From Triglochin maritima (lineage: Eukaryota > Streptophyta > Magnoliopsida > Alismatales > Juncaginaceae): a stretch of 64,000 nt of DNA. Under the pieces are notes generated by a model. The model had not been told where the DNA came from, did no database searches, and saw nothing but the letters and a program-made list of their open reading frames with translations. Location of the stretch: the NCBI GenBank assembly GCA_963682175.1, contig OY821784.1:21619621-21683620 (forward strand), read 5' to 3'. Each line of letters opens with the position of its first letter. The stretch's first letter is position 1. Made by a program: the position numbers and the translations under genes. Below are positions 11,554-23,096 of this stretch, piece by piece.

Positions 11554-12247
11554 ATGAGTATCATAATTTATCATTTTTACCTTCACTATTATCTTCTTTT
11601 TGTATTTGAATAATGTTATGTCGAGTGTTTTGTTTTCATTTTGTAGGTTACAAAAAAATAGATACAATTGCTTAAAATATTGAAGAGTAAAAGGACTTAA
11701 ACCGAAAATCTGATATATAAAGTCAAACTTGGCTACTTGTGTTTCCAATGCAAAACAGTGTGTTTTCAATGTATGACAACTTGTGTTTCAAATGGAGGAC
11801 AGATTGTGTGTCCCACATGGGACAGGACATGTATCTCCCTCGAGGGACAGATGTATCCTGAATTGGAAACATAATATTTCCTGCATCGAAAATTGTAATT
11901 TTAACAATAAAATAAAAAACTCAAATGATATATAATATAGATGGTGATGAGGAGCGCATCATGGACGCACGATGTATACGTATCAGCACTCATCTAAAAT
12001 TGAAGGGGTTGAAATCCAAGTGTGTTAAAGATCCAGGGGCAATAACAATTTACCATCTAAGCAAAATCCTGAATGTTTTCTCTTTATTTTCTATTTCTCA
12101 CACTTTTACTTGTTAGGAATGTATTGCACCACGTCAACTAAAATCGAAAATGAATCCAACAGAGAGCGATTCAGCTGGGTCAAGTTGAGTTTTTAAATTT
12201 TATATTCTTCCGATAAGATCTCCTTAGCATTCCAAACCCACATGAGT
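11554..12247. other. No recognisable gene
   Basis: AT-rich DNA between an Athila LTR and a solo LTR. It contains a loose run of 'tgtgtttccaatg'/'tgtgttttcaatg'-like phrases (11738-11800) and no convincing frame, RNA gene or element terminus. It may be host intergenic DNA or unrecognised old repeat. Confidence 0.4.
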
Positions 12248-12252
12248 GGTAG

Positions 12253-14009
12253 TGTTAAATCCCAAACCTTAATTAGGAGGTTAAGTGGGTTATAGTGGGT
12301 AGGATTAGGTGGGGTTTGACCTTGGAAGGTATGGAGGAGGAGTGGTTGGGGGATGGCAGGCATGGTTGAAGGTATGGCTGCCTTGATAGTTTGAGGTGGG
12401 TTTTGGTTTAAGTAAAGGATGCACTCTTTCTTCTCTTCTGTTCATCCAAACCTTTCTCTCCCTCACCACAACTGTTTCTTTTCCTCACTCCCTTGGCTGT
12501 CGACGATCAGTGATCGGAGGAAGTGTGACCGGAGGCACGATTGTGGAAGTGCTACACGATGTGTCGGGGGATCGTGCGCGACTCGAGGATGGACAACGTT
12601 GAGACGAATCGCAAGAGGTATGCCAAGTTCCTTAGTTTTGTCACACAAGGCGTGTGAGTGGTTGGGTGTGTCACCGGAGGTCGAAGACCTCGTCGTTGGC
12701 AAGGTGCAGCAAGGTTGTTGTAGAGAAACGGTCGACCGAAGTTGTTGTTTGGTCGACAGGCATAGTGTAAATACCTGATTTTTCCCCGCAGCGATCGAAC
12801 GATGCCTTTGGACGGTCGACCGGTTGTACATATTTAGCGGGAGGTAGGAGACTGTGTTATTTTTGGTCGGATAAGACCCTTTTGCCATTCGACCGTTTAC
12901 TTGTTTTTTTAAGTTTGTGAGGGCCTAGACCATCTAAACGACCAATAGCCTTTAACATTTTGTTCAACTGATAACTTAAGTATACAGCCTTAGTGGTCGA
13001 CCGATTCTTTTGCTTGTTCGACCGGTGGTGGATTTGTGAAACGAATGTAGACTCTGTTATTTTCGGTCGGACGAGACCCTTTTGCCGTTCGACCGTTGTC
13101 TCAATTATTTAAAGGTTCTCCTAGCCTGCAAATGGTCGACCACTTTGCATTTCCATTGACCCACCCTATGTAGTAGACCTGTGGGATCGTAGATCCCAAT
13201 GTATTGCATTGCATGGTACCTAGATCCATGAAGCGGGATCTCCACCCGGTCTCCGGGCTGTGGGAAGGGTGGTACAGCTTGTGTGAGCAACCCCAGGGGT
13301 AGTACAACTTATGTGAGAGACCCTATTTTCAGCTTGTGAGAGCAACCAGACATGCTTTCATTGGTGCTAGAACTTGTGTGAGCAACCCACAGACAACTTG
13401 TGTGAGTAAAGCATTTCTTCAGCTTTTGAGCACTTGAGATCATATTTGTATCTATGACGTGGAAGTGTGTGCGACCCTCATTGAACTCTTGTGATTAGTA
13501 TAATTATGAGTGGGGTGTGTCACACACTTTTCGTAAGACATTGTGTGCCTGCAGTAGGTCCCCTTGGGGGACCCGATGTTGTTGTTAGGATAGATGTCCC
13601 ATTTTACCCTAGAGAGGGAAGGTGTACTTACTGCATTTATTATGCCATGTTATACTAGTATGATAGGTTTATTGCATTCTACATTCATGCATGTAGGTGG
13701 ACTTGGTATACAGGGTTTCCTTATGGAAACTCAGACATTGTTGTTATTGTTGCATTTCAGGACCTCGTTAGGTGCTAATCGGGTGGCGACGGAGGACGAG
13801 CGCACTTTGGAATCAGATCCTCCAGTCCATTTTTAGGTGGCTATGATTACTAGTATTTTCTCTTTCATGTATGTCGATGTAATCATACTTTTGAAAACTC
13901 TTGTGTAATGGTGCACCTTTGGTTGATGTTTATTGAGTAATGTCCCCTTTCATTTTGGTCTTATCTTTGTTAATTTGTTTTAAATTTCTGCTGTTTCTAG
14001 TACATTACA
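12253..14009 (+). mobile_element. Solo LTR (probable gypsy), TSD GGTAG
   Basis: Begins TGTTAAATCCC and ends TAGTACATTACA (TG...CA) and is flanked by a perfect 5-bp duplication GGTAG at 12248-12252 and 14010-14014. With no internal region it is a solo LTR of 1757 bp, the usual result of LTR-LTR recombination. It carries a CGGTCGACCG cluster at about 12725-13135 followed by a TATA-like 'attatttaaag' at about 13093-13103, which argues for + orientation. Pieces of it recur at 3300-3680 next to a chromovirus-like protease scrap, which is the only hint of its class. Confidence 0.82.
12725..13135 (+). promoter_or_regulatory. CGGTCGACCG cluster in U3 of solo LTR
   Basis: Exact GGTCGACCG cores occur near 12729, 12811 and 12993, with further variants (GGTCGGACGAG, TTCGACCG). 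Two copies of a longer unit, 'gttatttt' then 'ggtcgg', 'gacccttttgcc' and 'ttcgaccgtt', lie at about 12857-12897 and 13059-13099, so part of the cluster arose by tandem duplication of about 200 bp. Confidence 0.7.
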
Positions 14010-14274
14010 GGTAGTAACCCTCGAAAATATTACTCACAAAATAGTTGCTCTCAAACACTCCCTATTGACTATTATCCTCAATTTGTCTGCCCTACAAGAG
14101 GAATTTCACTTAGGCAGCTAGGTCATGGGTGGTTATGCGATAACAAGGTAAGGACGCTAGGTCATTTACTTATTATTATTAGTTATTATATTGTTATTTT
14201 TTCTGCAAATACGCTTGTGTCATTCTTCTTCTTTTCTGACAAAGGAGAAAGGAATGCGTCTATATGGACACCCT

Positions 14275-15590
14275 TAGGGCTGTAAACGGGTCGGATAATA
14301 CCCGTATACCCGTGTACCCAACCTGTACGGGTACTGGGTATGGGTACAAATTTTTATACCCGTTTAAAAATTCGTACTCGTATACCCGTTTACCTGTTAT
14401 CAATTATATATATATATATATATATATTAAATACTTAATGAAGAAAATTATAAAAACACAAAACAGAAATAAAAAACGTAAAAAGGGCAAAAGCTAACCC
14501 TAAGTCCCTAACAACCCCCGACTCCCAAACCCAAATCTCTCGTCGCCTCTTCCACCGACGTTGCCTCCACCGCCGACCTCACCTCCTCGGCGACATCGTC
14601 TTGCCTCCCTGGTCCGTTCTCTTCCATTCAACATCTTCTTCTTATCACGCCCTTTCTTATTTCTTGATATGTTTGTCCTTCTCAGCCTCTCAAGTCTCAG
14701 GTGTTCCCGATCACGTTCGGCTATACGGAAACGAGAAATCTCGTGCCAAGTATCAAGTATGTGCGATCTACTTATTTTCCCAATTTTAGAAACCTAGATT
14801 TGTTTGTTTGGATTTGAAACATAGATTTGTTTGTTTGGATTCCGAAACCTTGATTTTATGTTTCTTGCTATCTTGATCTGTTTATTTATTTGGATCCATT
14901 GGTGAAAGAAGTTTTTTTTATTTTGTTTATTTATCTTGATCTATTCTCGCTATCTTGATCTTGATATGTTTATTTATCTTGATTTTGTTTGGATTCCGCT
15001 ACATAGATGGGTTTGTTTGCTTTTTTTGTGGGTTTTGATGGGCTTGGACTTTCGATCCAGTGGTGAAAGAATATATATTTTGGATTTTATTTATTTATCT
15101 TGATCTGTTCTTGCTATCTTGATCTTGATTTGTTTATTTATCTTGATTTTGTTTGGATTCTGTTTCAATGGAGAACATGAAGTGGATTCAATTTCAATTA
15201 GTGATGATGATATTAAGGAGAATGAGTACAAGTTAGTCTACTATTTGTAAACATTTAATAGAAGAATTCAAACTTCTACAAATTGTTGTTTGTGTTTGCT
15301 AGAAAATTATTTGTGTTTGTTAAGACATTTATTTGTGATTGTTAGATATTTTTTAGTGTTTGTTAGACATTATTTGTGTTTGTTAAGACATTTGTTTTGT
15401 GTTTGTGTGTTTTTTGTCTTTTACAGGAACGTTTTGTAATAGGTGACCCGCTTACCCATCTACCCGCCTTGTACTCGTTAACCAAACGGGTACGGGTAGA
15501 CCAATATTGGGTACGGGTGTATACCCATACCTGTTAATTTGGGCGGGTATGGGTGAGGGCATACCTGACCCGTACCCGTTTACTGGCCTA
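14275..15590. mobile_element. hAT-type non-autonomous element, 8-bp TSD
   Basis: Terminal inverted repeats TAGGGCTGTAAACGGG (left) and the complement of CCCGTTTACTGGCCTA (right) match at 13 or 14 of 16 positions, and a perfect 8-bp duplication GACACCCT flanks it (14267-14274; 15591-15598). The TIR start TAGGG and the 8-bp duplication are typical of hAT elements. Subterminal DNA on both ends is full of the repeat 'ACGGGTA/TACCCGT'. Inside are a (TA)n run (14402-14427), a CT/CCG-rich leader-like segment (14530-14800) and T-rich DNA resembling intron. No transposase frame remains. Confidence 0.85.
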
Positions 15591-15598
15591 GACACCCT

Positions 15599-16596
15599 AC
15601 ATTTTCTCCCGTTTTCAATTTTCCACTTTGACCCAATTCAAAATTTTATCATTTAGGCCCAACGTTATTTCCGTTATTTTCTAATGTTGCGCTTTATCAT
15701 AACAAATATTCCACTTTTCTCCTTAATATTTGCAACAAAAATAGTATTCGTGTTGACCAAGTTAACTTTAATCCAAAAATTAAATAACTATGATTTTTTT
15801 TGTATGACACATGATTTTTTGTGAAGGGAAACCTAGTTGAACACTGTGACGGTGCTGACGGTATTCTGATTTTTGTTAGATATGTCTTATCCCCTAAATA
15901 ACTTGGCAAGTCTTCAGAGAGTCAATTGGTGCTGATGGAATTATGCTGATGTGTAGATATGAAGACCCCATGCTACGTAAGTTAAATGCTGATATATATT
16001 TGTGAAACAATCACTTCCAAATTTATTTCCACAGCATGAAAAAAGACAAAAATATGGTTACAAATATATAAAATTGATGATCTCTATCATGCGCAACCGG
16101 TTGAATTACAAACATAAAAAATGAATACACGTACAGATCGATCATATACAATTAAGTCTACCACACTACCCCTATATACAACATAAGCCATTAACTTTAG
16201 CAAAATGATCATTTATGGACGCCGAGCATCACGGACGCTGGGACGTTGATATTTGTTAGTGTTTTCTTTCCACATCAACAATTTCCATAATTTTAGAATC
16301 ATATATTCTGCTCGACGGTTACTGTGCAAATGAAGCTCACCCATCACGCCCCAAGACAATGGTGATTTCTTTGAAATCTCGCAAAGACTGCTCTGAACTA
16401 GATTTGCCTCCTTATATTGATCTTTGTTCCCTCTGTTCTTCCCTCCCTTTTTAGTGCGATTTCGAAGATCTTTCCTTATTTTCCTCTTTCATCCCTCTTA
16501 TTCTCTCTCATTCCAAATCTCTTTCTCTCATGTTCCATTCCCAAAGATGATGGAAATTGTTCCTCACGTTGATTAGCAGAATGATAGAGAGACTAT
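15599..16596. other. No recognisable gene
   Basis: AT-rich intergenic DNA. I see no coding frame with family similarity, no TIR or LTR termini and no RNA gene. Confidence 0.4.
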
Positions 16597-16918
16597 AGGA
16601 TTTCGTGTCCCTATGTATGTGTATATTTTAAAAAATTTAATACAAGCATACATGATTGATTTCAGATTTTCACCAATTTTATGTACATTCTTTTGTGTTT
16701 ATTCTAATATCATGCAAACCTACATAAATTACAATAAACAAACAAGAGTGGATCATATTCAAAGGTTCTCTAAAACCATTTCGAAGATCCGGAGCTCTGT
16801 TGCCCGTCGAATCGCTCGCTGATTCGCCTCGAAGTGTTCACCAAACTCTAAACAAGATTAGAGAGAAATGAGTTAGCCAATTCAATCTCTAAATCAAGCT
16901 TAGAATCCAGCTAATAAC

Positions 16919-18459
16919 TGTAGGATCGTGTGGGTTATGGGTCCACTAATCACAATTAAGGCTAATCACAATTAAACAATAATTAACTACTTGGTTGATC
17001 GATCAAAGAATTGCAGCGGAAATTAAACTAAATCAAACACAAGTAGGAAAGTAATGCAATCCACAAAGACGCGTCGGTTTTATAGTTGTTCGGCCGCGCC
17101 TACGTCCTCTCTTGCAAGCCCCTCTCGAATCTCCGTTCGAGCCCCTCTTACGTCTTCACTATGCCTCCCCGTTCCGGGCCGGGAGCAACGCCTTTTACAA
17201 GTCTTCAAGCTCGCGAACAACTCTCGCCGAGCTTGGCACCACCTCTCACAAACCGAGAGAATCACTTCGGGCTTTCACTGAAGTCCTTGCTTCTTTGTCT
17301 TGGGCTTTCACCAAGACCCCTGCTCTCTTGACAACAAATGTAACTTGAGTGGAACTCACTCTCTAATTGAGCACACTTGAGTTGGATGAGGATATGATCA
17401 CTAAGTGTGGATTTGGGCTTATGGAGAGAGATTGGGAGCTTTGAGGATTGAGAGCTTCTCTCTAATGATTTGGACAATTGGAGTTGGAGAGTTGTATTAA
17501 CAAGATGTCTTGATCCTCTATTTATAAGCTCCTAAAGATTTCTAGCCGTTTGGACAAGATTTGATTGGGTTTTGTGCAAGATACACAAGGTAGAAAATCG
17601 GGCTGCAAATATGTCCAGAACCGGTCGACCGAAACTAATAAACCGGTCGACCGTTCACTTGATTTCAAGGAGAACGGTCGAACAAAAGAATACTCGGTCG
17701 GACAAACGCGCTAGAACTTAACTCTACTTAAGTGAATCGGTCGAACCAAAGTATGGTGTGGTCGACCGTTCAGGGGATTCGGTTGAGACAAAGGTGAAAC
17801 GGTCGAACGAAAATATGTCGAGTGATTGCAGGGAATTTTGTTTCTGTTCAACCGGTCGACCGAATCAGGGTCGTCGTTCGACCGGTTACCGAATGTATTT
17901 TGGGGTTAAGTTTGTTTTATACGAATACGACCGTTATAGGAATACGACAAGGAAAACGGCCATATTAAAATCCGGGATCGGTCGACCGAAAAGGTAGAAC
18001 CGGTCGACCGGTAGAGTTCGGTAAAATCATTGTAGAGAGTCTGTTATAAGCCGGTCGAACTGAGAACTGGTTCGGTCAACCGGTTCACACAGGAAATTTG
18101 GGTTTAGGTTTTAAGTGATTTCCGACTAAGATTTGGGTGATCTAATGAAGTCCAAATTAGGTGAAATTTTGTGTGTGACTTCTCTAAGGAACCTAGTGTG
18201 TATGTGATAAGTTTTTAGCTCTTGTATGCTCAATTTACACATGTTCCTAAGACTCAAAAAAAATCAAGATTACAAGTCTTCATATAGCTTTATTACAAAT
18301 CTTGACTTGATTTTCTTCCTTCCATGAGTCTTGATCACCTGTAGAGGTTAGCACATGCAATATATATGCAATGCAATATGTGTGCTACTCTACATTACTT
18401 ATGATTAAGATTAGGTTGATTAAATCATCAAAACAAGGATTAAGGCAAAAAATCCAACA
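16919..18459 (-). mobile_element. Nested solo LTR (family 2), TSD ATAAC
   Basis: The inserted segment reads TGTAGGATCGTG...AAATCCAACA and is bracketed by ATAAC at 16914-16918 and 18460-18464. Outside, the two halves of the host LTR join cleanly. It is 1541 bp. The complement has a TATA box (cttataaatagagg, 17519-17527 on +), so it reads on the - strand. It holds a dense GGTCGACCG cluster (17615-18080) upstream of that TATA. A truncated relative is at 40596-40868. The start TGTTGGATTTTTT suggests a copia element, an inference only. Confidence 0.87.
17615..18080 (-). promoter_or_regulatory. CGGTCGACCG cluster in U3 of nested solo LTR
   Basis: At least six exact GGTCGACCG cores (near 17621, 17643, 17759, 17863, 17980, 18000) plus many GGTCGAAC/GGTCGGAC half-variants in about 460 bp, spaced irregularly 15-120 bases. 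It lies directly 5' of the TATA box in LTR orientation. Confidence 0.8.
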
Positions 18460-19917
18460 ATAACCTCTCCAAAGCTCCACGAGATTTGATCTCCAAAAGC
18501 TCTGACTAATTAAGAGAATTTTGTGGTGATTAGTGGAGAGATTAGGGAGATAGAGAATTTGCATTAACACTTATGAAACAAGTAGGGTTAGAGGTCCTAT
18601 TTATACCCTCACAAATCACCCATATCATGAACTATTCTCTAGTCACGATCTCTTGCTTTTCTCTCACATAAACCAATCTCAATTTGCAACATAATCATCC
18701 TTTAAAACGTTTGACCACAGCTGCAAGTAATCCAGTCCATGTTCTGAATCATTCTTAATAATTCTGGCAAAACAGTACCGAATAGTCGACTGAAATTTAA
18801 CTATTCGATCGACCGAAATAGACGGTCGACCGAATGTGCAAGTCTTAGAGTCCTTGGAAATTTTCGGTCGAACCACGTCACACTCCGGTCGACCGTTTAC
18901 CTACCAAAATTTCTCCTGGTCTACCGTGTCCTTGTATCGGTCGACTGTTGTGTCACCAAGACAGCTCCCGGAGATTTTCGGTCGACCGCGTACCGACGCC
19001 GAGTCGACCGATCCTATTATCAAGACACGTCCTGATAATTTCGGTCGTCCACTCGGGTTCCGATCTCTAACCGGTCGACCGTTTCTAAGAAACCAGTCGA
19101 CCGATCCCAAAACGGTTGACCATTTTGACCCTGATTTTGCCTTTGTCAAATTTTAGATTTACTTCCAACAAAATTTGATATTTTGGGGGTTTTAGAAAAT
19201 TCATATCTCATGTAATATATTATTCTATGTGATGTTAAATTATTACACCCCATAATATATACATCTTATATGAATTTATTCATGATTCTAATTATGTCAA
19301 TTTTCGTGACATACTGATTTTATTGATTGACAACATGTGTCACAGTTCACATGAAACCTGACACATCATATGAACTCAAAAATCAAGTTTCTTGTTTTCC
19401 AGTTTTGTGGTGTGACCTATAGGAGGATCTAAGGTATATAAATTGACAATGATATTAAACACCCAATATCTCAAACTATAAGTGGTATCTAGCTACACAT
19501 TATAGTTACACAATTAACATAGATGTCTTGTTCCACTCAAACTAAACACGATCAATTTAGTGATGTAAGTGCATCATTTGTGTCTATCCCCTGTCTCATG
19601 ATATTTAGAATATATACAAAGTAGAAATGTGTCACCTTTGTATTATATTAATTTATTGATGTCTTTAAGCTAATTATAACTATGTAACTTAACTAAAGTC
19701 AATTTTTCACATTATAATTTTGTTTTATCAAGCGACCCACTAATATCATCACTCAATTAAGAGGAACAATATAATCTTTTGACTAGCTATCTTTTCCAGT
19801 ATAAGTCACGCTCAACCAACTATTGCATTTATCACTATACTCATCGATAGTTTTTGACAATAATCAAATTAAACACTTCTTATGTGAAAAGATATAAGTC
19901 TAATATAGTTAAGGACA

Positions 19918-20430
19918 TGAACACTTTTTTTGTTTTTGATAAACATTAAAAAGTAATTTTAAAAGAAGAGAAACAAAAAGTATTCTTAAATGTTTTTTCC
20001 TGGTCCAATCTTCGCTTTGTAATATTAAAAAAAACTTGAAAGGAAAGAAAACTAGAAAATTGAACCAGGTAAGATTTTCGATTATGGTCAAGATTGTTCT
20101 TTAGTTACATTTGAATATTCTTCTTGACAGACAATTGCGTATCCAAATTTTTGAAACTGGGTTGGAGGGTTATGAAAATAATAAATCACATATTTTAAAA
20201 TGGCAACCAATACAATATTTTTTAAAAATATGCTTAATATTTGGGAATTACTATTCATCGTCCGGTTTTTACTTCAATCGCATGTCTCAATTACCTTTTT
20301 GCCCTTCACAATCCATTTAAGACCCATTATGTCCCATAAAAAATAAAAAATAAAATCGAGGCGTCTGGCTAGGACTCCCCCACCATGGTGGAGGCGTCTG
20401 GGCCAGACGCCCTTTTTTTTAAAATCTTGA
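19918..20430. other. No recognisable gene
   Basis: AT-rich DNA with a GC-rich palindromic end (gaggcgtctggc...ggcgtctgggccagacgccc, about 20358-20412) that belongs to the foldback structure described next. No coding support. Confidence 0.4.
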
Positions 20431-20686
20431 ATTTATACGGTGTCTTATTTCAAATTATTTCAGGTTATGTTGCAAGATTTCGGTGGTAACGGGTTGGATT
20501 ATATTGAATTTTTTGTAAGTGATAAAGTATTTCCAACCCATTAATAGCAAGACCCCCGACCGACTTGTCGATGTGGTATTTGGTAAAACTTCCTGACTAA
20601 CAAAAAAACTCACTGTAATCCACCTCATTAATACCGAAATCTTGGAACGGAACATGAAATAATTTGAGATAACACACCGTATAAAT
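20431..20686. repeat. Foldback hairpin, about 100-bp arms
   Basis: The arm 20431-20532 (atacggtgtcttatttcaaa... to aagtatttcc) is an imperfect reverse complement of 20585-20686 (ggtaaaacttcc... to acaccgtataaat), with a loop of about 50 bases. Outer GC-rich inverted segments with 'gacgcc/ggcgtc' flank it at about 20358-20412 and 20713-20765, and 'attacta' plus 'cgtccg' pairs occur at about 20247-20263 and the complement at 20995-21030. It resembles a foldback MITE or a long pre-miRNA-like hairpin; the superfamily is not clear. Confidence 0.6.
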
Positions 20687-21256
20687 TTTAGATTTTTTAT
20701 TAATTGTTTTTTAGACGACGCTCTGGCTTAGACGCCTCCCCCATTGGAGGGCTCCGGTGGACGCCCATAATTTTTTTATTTTTATATATTTTTTACTAAA
20801 AAGAAGTTGGAAATTTTACCATATTTGTGTGCATCGGCGTGTCCGGTGGTTCTTTTCCTGGCCTCTGAGACATTATTTTTTATGATTAAGATGAAGATGA
20901 AGAGAGAGTGGTGGGGGGAGAGTGAAATGGAGAGAAATTTGAGTAGAAATGAGAGTGACAAAACGATAATTGGCACGGGCGATTTTAGTAATTTACGGAC
21001 GACGTTTAGCAGTCCAGTAATATTACTATACCAAGACACAAGCTAAAATATTAACTTTTCATATAAAAAACATTACTTGTCCTTCTCTGCTAAATACCAA
21101 TATTTTGAAATTACCAATACTACTTATGGAAGAAATACACCTCAACATAAAAAATCATTGCTTTCCTTAGAAGTTTGAGTACTTTCTTGCACTCATTTTT
21201 ATACTTAATTTTGAGCTATGCCAAAAGAAAATGATGATAATCATTCTCAAATTGAA
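20687..21256. other. No recognisable gene
   Basis: Right flank of the foldback and short AT-rich DNA before the copia fragment. No coding region is supported. Confidence 0.35.
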
Positions 21257-22576
21257 GGAACGGCGTTCCTTAATTGAAACTTGGAGGAGGATGTGTACAT
21301 GGTACAACCTCAAGGTTTTGAAGATCCAAAGAATAACAAGAAAGTATGCAAGCTTCAACGATTCATTTATGGATTGAAGCAAGCATCAGGAGTTGGAACA
21401 AGCGCTTTGACGAAGAAGTCAAAAAGATTCACTTCGTCCAAAGTAAGGACAAACCTTGTATATACAAGAAGGTTAGTTGGAGCCACATAGTGTTCTTGAT
21501 CTTATATGTCGGTGACATACTCCTCATGGGAAATCATATACCTTTGCTTGAGCAAACGAGAAGTTCATTGAAATCTGCATTTTCGATGAAAGATATGGGA
21601 GATGCTCAATACATCTTGGGAATCAAGATATATAGAGATAGATCATGTAGACTCATTGGCCTAAGTCAACGTAAATACATTGACAAGGTCTTGGAAAGGT
21701 TCAGTATGAACAACTCCAAAAATGGCAATGTGCCAATGAGTATGGGTGTGCAACTCAAGAAGTCTCAACGTGTTGAATCATGTAAAGACTTGGAGTACAT
21801 GAAAGATATCCCTTATGCTTCGGCAATAGGATAGATCATGTACGCGATGACTTGCACAAGACCCGATGTCTCGTATGCTCTAAGCGTGATAAGTCGTCAC
21901 CAATCCAAAGCAGGTCCTGAGCATTGGACTCCGGTCAAGAATATTCTGAGGTACCTTAACCTGAGCTTTGGACTCTTGTTTATGGAGGACAAAGGGAGTT
22001 AATAGCCAAGGGTTATTCGGATGCGAGTTTGATGAGTGATCCCGACGATAGAAGGTCGCAATTAGGATATGTCTTCCTTTTGAATGGTGGAGCTGTAAGT
22101 TGGCGTAGTTGGAAGCAAAGCACTACGACCGACTCAACCACCGCTTCCGAAGTAATGGTTCTCGCTGAAGCGAGCAAGGAAGGAGTGTGGATTAAGAGGT
22201 TCCTTGAAGAGCTTGGAGTAGTTCCCTCGTGCGAGGGACCAATAGAGCTATTTTGCGATAATAGTGCATCTATCTCGCAAATCAAGGATCCCAAATCACA
22301 CCACAAAGTGAAGTACATGGATCGTAAGTACTTTGTCACACGTGACTTCATTGACGAAGGCAAAATAAAATGGTTATGTGTGGATACAAACAAAAACACA
22401 ATTGATCCATTCACCAAACCCTTATCCCAAGCCAAGGGCGAAATGCATTACTAGTCCATGGGTATGAGGAACCATGTGGATTGGTTTGATGAGTGATTAA
22501 AGAAGGTTACCCTAGTTATTATTATTTTATAGATTGAGAATGTATGTGAAAGAAACTTTGATAACAAGTGGGAGAT
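21257..22576 (+). pseudogene. Ty1/copia pol remnant: RT and RNase H, dead
   Basis: The remnant starts inside RT at TAFLN, with a stop where the family has Gly, then [14 protein letters not shown] and [16 protein letters not shown] one-base loss near 21385 shifts the frame to SWNKRFDE. The catalytic box, normally Y-V-D-D, reads Y-V-G-D (Gly codon GGT at 21511-21513). SQRKYIDKVLERF and MTCTRPDVSYALSVIS follow after a stop (21832-21834). RNase H (22029-22454) has GYSDAS, TASEV, CDNSASI and HHKVKYMDRKYFVTRDFI, the copia pattern. Integrase, protease, gag and the 5' LTR are missing. The RNase H end lies about 120 bases before the polypurine tract, as in intact copia elements. Confidence 0.88.
22566..22576 (+). 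promoter_or_regulatory. Copia polypurine tract
   Basis: AAGTGGGAGAT directly precedes the LTR start TGAAAGG. This is the usual plus-strand priming site of plant copia elements and fixes the 3' LTR boundary. Confidence 0.85.
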
Positions 22577-23096
22577 TGAAAGGAATGTGTTCTAAAAGTT
22601 TTACTTTTACATGTCAATTATTATGAATTGGATGTGCAAACATTTTGTTCCTTGATTATGGTATTCGTCTTTTGGAAGTGTTAAGGAAGAGATGTTTGGT
22701 CCTTAACCGTAGAGTTCTAAAAGATAATGGTTTACATAAATCAAACGTTATTCACAATAATGGTAATTAACATGGAACATTAATCACCGAGATAAGATTG
22801 TCGTGTTGGTCATCGATTGTTGTAGCTCTACAAATAATTGACGACACGAGTATATAAAAGTGGAAAAGATTACTTTTATATATTGAATAGACCTAACAAG
22901 TAAAACATTATGGAATTGTGTTTCGTGTCATTAATATTTTACTGTGTCTTGGATCCTAAGATATGAGACTTATGTCTTTTCACTCAAGAAGTGCTTAATT
23001 TGATTATTGTCAAAAAATATCAATGAGTATAGTGATAAAGGAAATAGTTGGTTGAACATGACTTGTGATGGAAAAGATAGCTAGTCAAACGATTAT

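Larger units (their letters stand above)
16597..19917 (-). repeat. Copia-type LTR (family 1), truncated, with nested solo LTR
   Basis: On + it begins at the LTR 3' end (tataggatttcgtgtcc; family TGTAGGATTTCG...) and follows the complement of the LTR at 22577-32150 through 'agattagagagaaatgag', TATA (tatttatacc near 18598-18607), the GGTCGACCG cluster (18780-19120) and the U3 part to 'aagatataagtctaatatag' near 19910. There the match stops, about 90 bases short of the true 5' end TGAAAGGAATG. It is interrupted by a different solo LTR at 16919-18459. Confidence 0.8.

Noticed and set aside
12396..12888. Overlapping frames of 119 and 141 codons on both strands in the solo LTR
   Set aside because: They overlap each other in opposite sense, lie in U3 of an LTR and resemble no protein I know.
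18901..19156. Arg-rich proteins with repeated VDR/GRP motifs in the palindrome clusters
   Set aside because: The motif GGTCGACCG translates to VDR or GRP on either strand, so such frames appear in every cluster; no conserved start, length or frame.
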